64,000 nt of DNA, taken from the NCBI GenBank assembly GCA_051453625.1, contig JBOZIK010000001.1:49404588-49468587 (forward strand). The letters are read 5' to 3'. The notes beneath the pieces were generated by a model that worked only from the letters and a program-made list of their open reading frames with translations, was not told the DNA's origin and made no database searches. A program made the translations under genes and the position numbers. Shown here in pieces: positions 47,935 through 58,659 of this stretch (positions are counted from its first letter, which is position 1; each line of letters begins with the position of its first letter). The DNA comes from Welwitschia mirabilis (lineage: Eukaryota > Gnetophyta > Gnetopsida > Welwitschiales).

Positions 47935-48470
47935 ATTGGAATATGAGCCTTAAATTGGCTCTTATCATCTTTTTCCTAAATTTAGCCTTACCTCAAGTGA
48001 GTTATTTGCTATAGATTGGCATTCCCAAAATGAGCATGTAACAAAATACTAAATGTTAGAGCATGTCTACTTTAAGGTTTTGCACAAAATAGTAAATGAA
48101 AAAGCATGTGTATTTTTGAGTTTTCCTTATTTAACCTCAATCCTAGACCTATTAGCATGACAGACCAGTGCTTTAAGTAAGTAAGAGTAGCTAGTTGTGG
48201 ACTAGGACACTACTACTATATTGTAGAGTTGTGGTGTAATCTTTCATATTTTAATCTACCTTTTGTCAGCATAAAGGAAAATCCCCTTTCCCATGGAGGA
48301 AGATGCATTGTCAAATCAGGTTAAATCTTAAGGTATCTTGTCTTCATTCTTTCCTATTACACGTTATTTTTTCCACTATTTTTGCATTCCACATTTAGCA
48401 TTGTCATGTTTCAAAACTAGATGATTCAGGATAGCTTCTGCATTTCACTACAGTTGTAGTTTTTGCAACA
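47935..48470 (+). repeat. 5' LTR of copia element
   Basis: Begins ATTGGAATATGAGCC and ends TTTTTGCAACA. Aligns throughout with 52425-53000. Contains one full and one partial copy of a 43 bp unit (48050-48116). Confidence 0.85.
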
Positions 48471-48472
48471 AT

Positions 48473-48486
48473 TGGTATTAGTGTAG
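48473..48486 (+). other. Primer-binding site (tRNA-Met type, mutated)
   Basis: TGGTATTAGTGTAGG against TGGTATCAGAGC, two bases after the LTR end. Confidence 0.65.
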
Positions 48487-48510
48487 GTCATTATGTGAGG
48501 GAATGATAGA

Positions 48511-49300
48511 ATGGCCTCCAAGGTGTTGAATGCAAAGTTTGAGGTGGAGAAGTTCAATGGCAAAAACAACTTTGAATGGTGGTAGATCAAGGTTAGAGAT
48601 CTACTGATTTAATAAGGATTGCATAAGGCATTGCAAGGGAAGAATCCTTCTAGCGTGTTTGATAATTAGTGAAAGGATCTAGGCTTGAGGCCCCAAAGTA
48701 CCGTCAGATTGATTCTTGTAGATCACGTTTTATTCAACATGACAAGGGAAGATGTTGTTTTTGTACTATGGACAAAGTTGAAAAGCATCTACATGATAAA
48801 GTACTTGACTAGTAAGTTGTACTTGAAGTCTAGCCTTTATGACTTTGAGATGAAGGTAGGCATGTCCATAGTGGATTATTTGAATGCTCTAAATGAGTTA
48901 ATATGTCATTTGTCAAGGATGGTAATGCAAATTGAAGAGAAGGATCAAGCTATTATCCTTTTCAAATCTCTTTTAGCATCCTAAAAACCTCTTGTCATGA
49001 CATTTATCTATAGGAAGGACACCATAGAAGTAGATATTGTGACTACGACACTCTTGTCAGAAGAGCAAATAAAATTGGCTATTGCAAGACTAGTTGTTGT
49101 AGGCTTATTGGCTAGAGGATGTACCATGGACATAAGGCATGACAAGTGAACACCAAGATCCAAGTCCAAATCTTAGAAGGATAACGAGAAGAATAACGAA
49201 TAGCATTGTTATCACAAAAAGGGGCATTTCATAAAGTAATGTAGCAAGCTAAAGGCAAAAGAAGAGTAGTAATAGGAAAATGAAGAGACATCTAGCTCTC
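48511..49300 (+). pseudogene. copia gag relic
   Basis: ATG 48511 opens MASKVLNAKFEVEKFNGKN, the usual copia gag start (F.G.NF..W). The frame stays readable through 48685-48984 with WTKLKSIYMIKYLTSKLYLK, a DYLNALNELICHL segment and DQAIILFKSLLAS (UBN2-type gag). A zinc-knuckle remnant CYHKKGHFIK-C near 49207 has lost one cysteine codon and gained a stop. Premature stops at 48586, 48609 and others. Confidence 0.8.
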
Positions 49301-49319
49301 GTACGAATTAGCCAATGTT

Positions 49320-50580
49320 GCCGATAACAAATAGTCTGGAGATGTGCTCACATCCATAGAATCACTTGGAGGAGATGAATAGAATCTTCATTTAGGAGCT
49401 GCATTACTCCCAATAGCTTATGATTTTGCACACACCAAGAAACTAATGGGGGATAGCTTCTAGTGAAAACATAAAATGAAGCCAAAATTGTTGGTGTTAA
49501 TACATAGTTCAAATTAACACCTATGACAAAGTTGTAAGAACTCCCATGGATGTGAATCACGCATCAAAAATAATGAGAGACTCATCTCTCTTAAATCATT
49601 GTATGGGCTTGTTTGCAAGTTCATTGGAAAGAATGATGCACTAAAAGTCATTAGAGGTTCTATCATTGTGAGGAGGGCTAAAACGAAAATAAATTTCTTT
49701 AAGTTGATGGTAGATACAATTATAGGGGATGCAGACACACTAAAGTTGGAGATTTCACTACATCACTATTGTGGTAGAAACATCTTAAACATATCAATGA
49801 GCTTGGGTTGAAGAAAGTATTGCAAAGGATGCTTCTCCTAGATTTGTAGCAAATAAAGACATTTTCTATGAGAATTGTGTGTATGGTAAACCATGTAGAG
49901 TGAATCTTCTCACAGCACAACAAGGAGCAATGATATCCTAGATTTAGTGCATAGTGATGTTTAGGGTCCTTATCCTTAAGCATCTTTGGAACATGAATGC
50001 TATTTCATCACCTTCATTAATGTTCAACTGAGAAATGTGTGGGATTTTCCTTTAAAAGTCTGATGCTTTTCAAGAGTATAAGGGATCCAAGCCCTAGGTA
50101 GAGAGGAGTGCTAGAAAGAAGATTAAGTATCTTCAAATAGATTACAATGGAGAGCACATTTCAAAGAAGTTCAAGTAATACTGCAAGTCAGAGGAACTAA
50201 GAGACACCTTATGATTCTAGGTACTTCATAGTAGAATGGTATTGTGGAAAGAATGAATCATACACTCATGGAATTTGCAAGAAGCATCAGGAATTTGCTA
50301 GTTTGCATAAAGGCTTCTAGGTTGAGGTGATCAGTGCTACATATTACATGACAAATAGAACACCATAGCTTGCTATTGATGCAACATTCTAGAGGAGGTG
50401 TGGAGTGGATCATGAGGTAGAGATGAGCACAAGAAGTAAGCTTGACCCAAAATCCAAGAAGTGAATCTTTCTTGGATATGTGAATGATGCTAAGGATTTG
50501 GGATTCTATCATGAGGAAGATCTTATTTAGCAAGGATGTCATCTTCAATGAATCATCACTTCTATAGTATAAAAACAAAG
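49320..50580 (+). pseudogene. copia protease/integrase relic
   Basis: The segment 49599-49811 gives MYGLVCKFIGKNDALKVIRG and LFKLMVDTIIGDA-like text of the protease to GAG-pre-integrase region. ENCVYGKP near 49870 is the integrase zinc-binding segment. NHTL-EFA and YYMTNRTP near 50250-50360, and KSKK-IFLGYVND near 50455, are C-terminal integrase blocks. The D,D35E core is largely unreadable. Confidence 0.7.
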
Positions 50581-50989
50581 ACGAGGTTGAGGTAACTCAC
50601 TATAAGGAGGAATTCCTTATAAAGATAGAGCCCTTTGAAAGTGAAAACAAGAAGAAGAACAGAAAAGATGCTTAATAGTAAGAGTCTGTTGTTAAATAGA
50701 CTTAGTTAGAGGATACTTAGCCTTAGGTGAAGCTTCAAAGATCTTTAAGACCAAACAAAAGTATTTCAGCAACTAGGTGTGATGATGAGTATGCATTTCT
50801 ATTATTAATTACTAAAATGAATGAGCCAATGTCTTATCAAAAGGCATTGAAAAACTTCCTAGAAGAATGAGTGGTAGGCAAATATGGGGAAAAAAATATT
50901 TGATGTATCTTAAAGAATCAAAGTTAGAAGTTGGTAATCTTTCAAAAGGAAGAAAAGCCATAGAGTGCAATGGTTGTTCAAAGTAAAGC

Positions 50990-52370
50990 ATGCTATATCA
51001 AGACCCATTAATCAATTTAAAGAAAGATTGGTTGCCAAGTGTTATCTCTAGAAATTGGTGATAGAATTGTTTGATGTGTTTGCACTAGTACAAAAGTTAA
51101 CATCAACTCAAGTCATTTTGTCTTTAGATAAAATAGATGATCTTGAGTTAGAACAAATGGATGTAAGAATAGCTTTCTTACATGATGAACTAGAAGAAGA
51201 TATCTACATAAAGTAGCTAGAAGGGTTTGTAATAAAAGGAAAGGAAAATTTTATTTACGAACTTAAGGAGTCCTTGTATAAATTGAAAGAGATTCCAATG
51301 CAATGGTACATGAGGTCTGATTCTTTCATATGCAAGATTGATTTTCAAAGAACTTTCATAGGAACTGTGAGGTTGACAGCCTCATAAGGTTGGTTCTATA
51401 CATAGATGACATGATCATTGCAGGAAATAACATGATGATGATCAAAAAGTTGAATGAACTCTTGTTATTAGAGTTTGACATGAAGGACTTGGGTGAAGCC
51501 AAGTTGATCCTTAGAAATGGACATCGCTCCAAACAAACAGAATGGCACGTTATGGTTGTCTCAAGAATGATGTGTCAAAAAGGTTCTTGAGAGATCCAAG
51601 ATGCAAGATATAAAAATTGTTGATACTCCCACTGGAAGTTCTTTTAGGCCATCCTCTCAGCACTATCCAAAAATGGAAAAGGAAAAAGGAGTACACGTCT
51701 CATGTATCATACTCCTATGTTGTTAACAGTTTGATGTGGATGATGGTGGTGACCAGACTAGATATTTCTCATGCTATGGGTCTAGTTAGTAGATTGATGA
51801 GTAGTCCTTAAAATGAGTATTGGAAAGTAGTTTAGTGGATTTTCAGTTATTCAAGGGAACTTCATAATTGTGTATCTGCAATAGTAAAAAGATGATTACA
51901 GACTCTTGCAAGTTAGATTTTGTAGATGATTTAAATATAAGAAAGTCCACATCAAGTTAAACATTTACAATGGCAAAAGGACTTGTTTCATGAAAATCAA
52001 AGTTACAATTAGTAATGGCTCTTTAAACTTTGAAAGTAGAGTACATTTTTTCTTTAATAACATGCAATAAAGGGATTTGACTAGAGAATCTCATAAAAGG
52101 GCTAATACGACCACAAGAAAAGATGTCAATTTAAGTGATAGTCAGAGTGCCATATCTTTAGTATACAATCCAACATCTCATGAGATGTTTAAGCACATTT
52201 AAGTGAAATATCTCTTTGTATGACAATAGATCAAGGAAGCATGTATTGATCTACAAAAGATTCACACTTTAGCAAATCCTACAAATATGTTCACAAAACC
52301 TCTGCAAGTGGAGAAGTTTAGATGGTGCCTAAACGCCTTGCAACTTTGTCAAAGGTAGTTGAGCAGATAA
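50990..52370 (+). pseudogene. copia RT and RNase H relic
   Basis: MVLYIDDMIIAGNNMMMIKK at 51390 carries the catalytic Y-x-D-D as YIDD, followed by EFDMKDLGEA. SYVVNSLMWMMVVTRLDISH near 51715 and AMGLVSRLMSSP (family: YAVGVVSRFMS.P) follow. RNase H traces include HIVKYLFV near 52195 and IHTLANPTNMFTKPL near 52260, ending FRWCLNALQLCQR. Stops and frameshifts throughout. Confidence 0.85.
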
Positions 52371-52424
52371 GAATTAGGGCTGTGATGCTAAAGAAATAGA
52401 AGGCGATTTCAATTCAAGGTGGAA

Positions 52425-53000
52425 ATTGGAGGAATATAAGCCTTAAATTAGCTCTTTCATCTTTTTTCTAAGTTTATCCTCACCCTAAGTTAGTTATTTC
52501 TAATAAATTGTCACACCCCATACAAGTAATGAAACCAAAATTCTAAATGTTAAAGCATGTCTATTTTAGGGTCTTATCCAACATAGTAAATGTTAGAGTA
52601 GGTGTATTTTAGGACCTTGCCCAAAATAGTAAATGTCAAAGCATGTTGATTTTGAAATTTTCCTCATTTAACAGTAATGCTAGGTCTATGGGCATAATAC
52701 TTCAATACCTTGGGTAAGTGAGAGTAGCAAGTTGTGGGCTAGGATGTTTCTATTATACTATAGAGTTGCATTATAATCTCTTCTATTTTGATCATCCTTC
52801 AATGAAAATCCCTTTTTCCATGGAGGTAGGTGGACCGCTAAACCATGTTAAATCTTGGTGTGTCTTTCTATTTATTCTTCCTTGTTGCATGTTATTATGG
52901 CCACTATTCTTCTGGTATTCCACATTCAACATTCCTTTATTTCACAACTAGTTGATTCAAGTAGCTTTTATAGTTCAGTACATGTATATTTTTTGCAACA
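52425..53000 (+). repeat. 3' LTR of copia element
   Basis: Preceded by CAAGGTGGAA, the degraded purine tract (family: CAAAGTGGGAGATTG). About 40 bp longer than the 5' LTR because it has two full 43 bp units (52544-52586, 52587-52629) plus a partial third. Confidence 0.85.
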
Positions 53001-55330
53001 CTTTCTACATTTGTTTTCCAAGGCAAAGGAGGCTTTCATATCTCCCATGACCCTCTAAGTGATGCACTTATCCATCTACAATTCTTTAAGCATTCCAATC
53101 ATAGGTATTTACAGAAGAGAACACTTTCAACTTATATATTTCCTATTTGAAGTATCATGCATGTCACGAACCACAACTTTGGTTTGTTTAACATTGATCT
53201 TCATTCTAAAGTGATGGAAAAATTTAATCCAAATGTGAAGTAATCTTCATTCTAAGGTGATGGAAAAAGGTAACCCAAATATGCAACATATTTTATAAAC
53301 CCTATCTTACTTTAGAAATTAATGCAACATCATGTACAAAATAGCATGTAGTTTGCAAGAAAAATCTATATTTGTATAGAATGATTAGACGAGAATTCGT
53401 TTAGATTCATCAATAAGAATTCCAAAAAGTGCAGGAGAGAGAGGAAAACTCTGCTTAGTATAAATTACAATATGAAACATCATGTTTTTCTGAGAAACAT
53501 TCTGTATGAGGTAAATGTCTACATGTTTATAAAGCTTCTAAAATGTTGAGAATAAAGCCACTAGAGCTTTAGTATTCTATAATCATTGCTAAAATTTATT
53601 CTTGATGACTAAACCATATGCTTTAGAAAAATTCAAAAAATAAATGAATGTCTTTTATCTAGACCTTTAGCTTCATCAATAACATGCTTCAAAGTGATAA
53701 AATGATCTATTGTAGAATGATATTGCTGAAAGCCTCCTGAAGAAATTACTTAAGATTTATTTCCTTTTCCAATTTACTAATCTTTATTTCACTTAGAGTC
53801 CCTAGGAGTTTTGCAAAAAATTGTTTATGACAATCAATTTGTAATTATTTAAATTTGATGTATTCTCCTTTGTAAACAAGTTGATAACCTTGTTAATGTA
53901 TCATTCTTTGTCCAATCCAAATCCTAATGCATTTTACCAAACTACTTGCCAAATAAAAGACCCACCCCACTTTAACATTTCCTCATATGCGCCTTTGTAG
54001 TTACCATATTCCCTAAATCTAGTCTTTGGATTCCTTCAAGTCTTGATAAAAATTCTAAATATGTCAAAGAGTAAAATTACATTCTGTTGTTTTTCTATTT
54101 TAAAATGACTTCGAAAAATTTCTTTCTTCTTCTAATCAGTTGTAATCATTCTGAATGTGTTTCTTTAATAAATTTTCTTTTCTTATTGTGGATTAGATTC
54201 TTGTGGGATTTTATTCTTTCTATTAACTTTTTAAGCACTTACAATTCATCCTTGCTTCTCTTCATTCATTGTCGAACCATGTGTTTTCTTCATAATTCAT
54301 CACTTAGATATATGTCGAGTTGTAGCTAATAAGATTTTTGAAATATTTGTAAAAGAATCCAATATTTTTAAACTTCAATTGAAAATATTGCTTTACTTTT
54401 TCTACCATTTTACACAAATTTCCTTTTGGTTGTTGAAAAGGATGAAAATAGGCTAGAATGACAAAATCTAAAGGATGATTCAAAGATTCAAGTAAATTGC
54501 CACCTACTTCATATTGTCAAATACTTGGAAGATCCATTAGATTAGTGATTAAGAAATCTCACTTGAACAACCTTGAGGACCTATAGAGTAAAAGCATTAG
54601 AGTCTGACAATCTTTTCATTTCATTCAAAACTAAAGAATCTAATTCTTATGCCCATTGTAGTAATTCTTTTTCTCTACAATTGCAGACTTTATCTTGAGA
54701 ATATCTAGTTCATTCAATATCCTTTCATTATCTAAAAATCCTCAAAAGTCCCAATTGATAATTCGAACTTATTTAGAACTAATTCTAGCATTGAAGTCTC
54801 CACAAATAAATATTTTTCCAAGATAGGAGAAATTAACAATATTTGTACTTAAGTATTGAAATGAATAGTCTTACAAAAGGCTATGAGAAATTAACAATAT
54901 TTGTACTTAGGTATTGAAATGAATAGTCTCACAAAAGGCCTTCTCTATTGTGTGGAGTAACTTATTTTAGAGCAAAACAATAGAAGACAAAGTACAAAGC
55001 ATTTTTCCATTGTGTGATTTTAAGCTAAACATATTGGTTATTGTCGTCTACCTTTTCAATTTGATTTGTTTACCCAAGCTATTACAAATCAAAATAGCCA
55101 AACCTCCAAATGGTCTACATTTTCTATTATTTTTTTATTATGAAAATAAGTAACATTAAAACCAAAAACTGATAAATGTGAAGGTTCATTATCCTTTTAA
55201 GCCTTTGCAATGTCACAAATATCCAACCTATCAAAAAAAATAAATGCTACAAAAACCAAGAACTTTATTTACTACATAGCCATCAATATTTAAAAATTCA
55301 TAGTGTGAAAATTGAAGTTCCTATTTCATC
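53001..55330 (-). pseudogene. LINE endonuclease and RT, 5' portion
   Basis: Minus strand, right to left. Endonuclease: GRPFGGLAI-like text near 55110 and ICGDFNARI at 54810-54780, the GDFNAR active-site block, then NHPLDFVIL near 54500. RT: EYGNYEGAYEEM near 54000, STIDHFITLKHVIDEAKGLD near 53720-53660 (family: GFR...STIDHI..L..LIE), SFPLSPALFGILIDE near 53440 (family: VKQGCPLSP.LFG..ID) and MKINVKQTKVVV near 53200 (family: L.IN..KTK.M.F). The catalytic ADD is not clear. Stops throughout. The wording differs from plant L1. Confidence 0.75.
54827..54942. repeat. 58 bp tandem duplication in LINE
   Basis: 54827-54884 is repeated at 54885-54942 with a few mismatches (GAGAAATTAACAATATTTG start). 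It falls in the endonuclease region and would disrupt it. Confidence 0.85.
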
Positions 55331-57130
55331 GGATTTTGAATAACTATAATGTATTAAAAATGCTTAAAATCCTTTTAAATAATTAATTCATGTTTAACTC
55401 TTTTATCAAAAGGAAAAAAACATTAGTGACTTTCTAAACAATATGCTATAATTATGTCCAAATCATTTCACCAAGCTTATCCATTTTCAACTTTCAATGT
55501 GAAAGATCTTCATACAATTGTTATGATTTTACTATTGTTAAAAACATCTCTCTATCATTACATGGTGATGGATGATTACATATTTCAAGTTAATTCACCA
55601 CGAACGATACAAAGCTAGAGTAGTATTATGATATTTTAGAGGACCTTATGTCCATTTTATATAGTCTCATGGAAGATGAAGGATTACATGAGAATACATT
55701 ACTCTAATTGAGTGAATCATGGTCAAACTTTGAATGGAGATCATGGTGGAGGAATAGCTAAATAGAGAGAAACAACAATTTTGAACATAAGCATGAATAA
55801 GTCAAGGCTAATCATCTTAAAAATAAATAATCTTATTTTCATGGAGCAAAGAAACAATATCGGTATTTAAATTCTTCCTTAGCTTGATTTTACCCTAACA
55901 ACGAGAGGATTCATTAGTGTCCTTATTCCTTTTGATAGTAGTGTACATATGATTCTAGAACTTATGTCTTAGGTTTAGGCTTGTTCTTTAAATAATATGA
56001 TATGTTCATTAATATTTTTAATTATTGTTTTTCTATGCAAATTTGGTGTGACCAACGTATGATGTATTATGCATCAATAGTTGTGGGTAAAGAGATACAT
56101 AAATGTATCTTCTAAGTCCTCTGTTATTGGATTTTCTCTAAATGATTATTTGAATTATAAACAATGTATCATCATTACCAAAGAGTTATTTTGATGCCTG
56201 AGAGGAATTGGCGTAATTGATCTATAGTTCTAAGAATAGTTATTGTGAAGGGAACATTTTTACATATATGCCTATGAACAAAACAATACATCTCATGAAG
56301 CTAAAGAGCTATTTAAGGATTTAAAAATTAAAAATGGACAAAAGTGTTTTGCAAGGTAGGTTTATCTATTTTAGATACATCACCTCATTTCATTATTACA
56401 TCATCTTCAAAAACTAGATATTTTGAGCGATAGCTTAAGTCATCAAATTCCTCATTTCCTAAATAATAACAACATTATGAGTATTACTATAATAAGTAAA
56501 CATAGATAAGACCATTGGAAACTCTATGAGAAGCTACAATACCTAAGATTTCCTAAGTTACCCATAGCTCCTATAATCTCATAAGAACTACAAAAGACCT
56601 AATCCTTATAACATCCATAAGATAATATGCAAAAGAACCTTAATTCTATCCTACAAATGCTTAACTAATGACATCAAACAATAAGAAATCCTTGTTTGAG
56701 CTATAAATTAAAGGCATCATGCACTCTACATATAAAAGATACACCTACTATCCCAATTCGAAGGAGGAGGACTAACCTTTATATAACACTTGAGAATGCC
56801 ACATTAAATGCTGATACAAATACTATTGAATTGATCATCTGAACTTGTAAATAAGTGAAGAAACTAAGGAGGAATCCTTATACAAAGCTCACTTCTAATA
56901 CAACATTTCAAAAAATAATAGTTTCCTAAGAATGTAGCCTAGACGATACGTAGGTCACACTAAAAAAGGCAATCGATAAGAAGTACAGCTTGATAAGCAA
57001 GTAGAAGGAATAAAATCTACTCTCACTAAATACAAATCCCATATTATAGCCAATAGTTACCACTAGGTATATGACATTAACTACCAAAAACAATTTTCCA
57101 CTATGGCTCGCATGAAGACACTTATTATTC
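55331..57130. other. AT-rich DNA, no gene recognised
   Basis: No readable domain on either strand. It may include the LINE 5' UTR on the right of 55330. The right end borders the LTR at 57131. Confidence 0.45.
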
Positions 57131-57674
57131 CTATAGGATCTAGAAACCTGATGGGGTGAATAGGATTTATAATTAAATATTACCCGCTAGAAAATTCACC
57201 AAAAATATTTGAGCATTCTAATTAATGGGCTAAGCTATTATTAAATCAAATGAAGGAACATGGAAATAACTAAAAATAGAAAATACCAAAGAAGATCACC
57301 AGACACAAGTTTATAGTGGTTCGAGAACCCCCCCTACTCCACTTTCGATAGTCAGCTTCAACCCTAAGCTGATTTGGATCCTTGCTGCTCTCTTTCCAGG
57401 TTTTTCAAGTCAACCTATAACCTTTACAAATGGACTTTTTGAAGCTAACTCTCAAGCTTTACAAAGCAAAGCTTTTGGTGACAATAGTGTGCTAGAATGC
57501 ATTGACTCTACTAGATCTAAAGTATAACAAAGTAAAAAATACATTGTCTGAAAGTAAGTTCACGAGTCCACGTACATACAGTACAGTCTGTTTGGCCAAG
57601 ATCTCAATAATCCAAAAGAGTGCTTTTTCCTTTTGATCTGTCAAAAAGCCGTATGGAGATTTTGATTCATATGT

Positions 57675-57683
57675 CTTATATAG
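57675..57683 (-). promoter_or_regulatory. LTR TATA box
   Basis: CTATATAAG on the minus strand, immediately downstream of the word array in the LTR. Confidence 0.5.
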
Positions 57684-57784
57684 AAGACGGATTTTAGGGT
57701 TTACAAATGAATCTGATACCCCAACGATTAAAAATAAGGAGACAATAGCTAAAAATAGGCTAGAAAGCTTTGTTTTTGCCACAA

Positions 57785-58168
57785 CCGGTTGACCCCTCGA
57801 AGCATCCGGTCGTCCCCATTGACTGCCGTCACTAAAGTCGGTCGACCCCATTTTCTTTCAGTCGACCTGAGTTCTTTACGTCACCTAGTCCGGTCGACCC
57901 TATTTAAAATCTTGTTGATCACATATGGTCCAGGTTCAGTTGACCCCCTTTTTGATTCGATCAACCCCTTATCAACTTGATATGAAACATTTTTAGCAAA
58001 AGGTCCGGTCAACCCCCCTGAAATCCAGTTGACCCTCGATAAATTGATTTGACAATTTTTGGCATAGGTTTGGTCGGTCCCTCTGGGATTCGGTCGACCC
58101 CTTGATAAATTGATCAAATAAATTTTGCTACAGGTCTAGTCAACCCCTCTGGGATTTGGTCGATCCCT
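57785..58168 (-). repeat. GGTCGACC word array in U3
   Basis: Variants of CCGGTCGACCCC start at 57785, 57806, 57838, 57859, 57890, 57937, 57958, 58005, 58025, 58071, 58090, 58137 and 58157. Spacing is irregular (20-50 bp). The core GGTCGACC is palindromic. Confidence 0.85.
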
Positions 58169-58288
58169 TATTTGTTTTGTCACTTGTTAGGTTCATGCAA
58201 AGACTATTATTTTTTACAATAATTGCAACATATTTTGCTGTAGCAAATATGTTAGTTTGACATCAACTTAGCAAATATACCTTAACAA

Positions 58289-58303
58289 TATCCCCCTTTG
58301 ACA
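58289..58303 (-). other. Polypurine tract adjoining 3' LTR
   Basis: TGTCAAAGGGGGATA on the minus strand, then TTGTTAAGG of the LTR. Confidence 0.65.
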
Positions 58304-58635
58304 TTGATGGCAAACTATACTTGATTATATATAACAACTTGTCAAGCTTATCACGAAAACTCTCCCTCACAATACGCCCATAATAAAAGTGTGAAATATT
58401 ACTGACCAGAATAACAACATGTTTATTTAAAACAAGCATTCATAATGATTTTGCAAAGATAAACAGTTAATCAAGATTTTGAAGGCATAGTCTATAAGGA
58501 ATATGTCATTCATTAGTAAGTAGTATAACTGATATAAACATTCATTACTATTAACCAAACTTAAGTAGTACAACTGATAGACGATCATGCTAAAAAGAAA
58601 CGTCTGACGTAGACTAATTTTATAGACAGTTTTTG

Positions 58636-58650
58636 CTCCCCCTTTCGACA
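58636..58650 (-). other. Second polypurine-tract-like motif
   Basis: TGTCGAAAGGGGGAGC on the minus strand, 347 bp upstream of the first. Same AATGTC(A/G)AAAGGGGGA core. Confidence 0.5.
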
Positions 58651-58659
58651 TTAATAGCA

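Larger units (their letters stand above)
47935..53005 (+). mobile_element. Full-length, dead Ty1/copia element (Tnt1-like layout)
   Basis: Has both LTRs, primer site, gag, protease/integrase, RT, RNase H and purine tract in copia order, with many stops. The right-hand target duplication CTTTC is 53001-53005. It is inserted in a minus-strand LINE. Layout and gag wording resemble Tnt1-type elements. Confidence 0.85.
57131..58287 (-). repeat. 3' LTR with GGTCGACC word array
   Basis: On the minus strand starts TGTTAAGG right after the purine tract AAAGGGGGATA, and carries CTATATAAG (TATA) at 57675-57683. Near its end is TATTCACCCCATC, a stretch typical of plant copia LTR 3' ends. The end at about 57131 is estimated. 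The U3 holds some 13 copies of CCGGTCGACCCC-like words (57785-58168). Confidence 0.65.

Noticed and set aside
57789-58117. Open frames on both strands across the GGTCGACC array
   Set aside because: They follow from the repeated GC-rich words in the LTR U3; no domain, and the region is non-coding by position.
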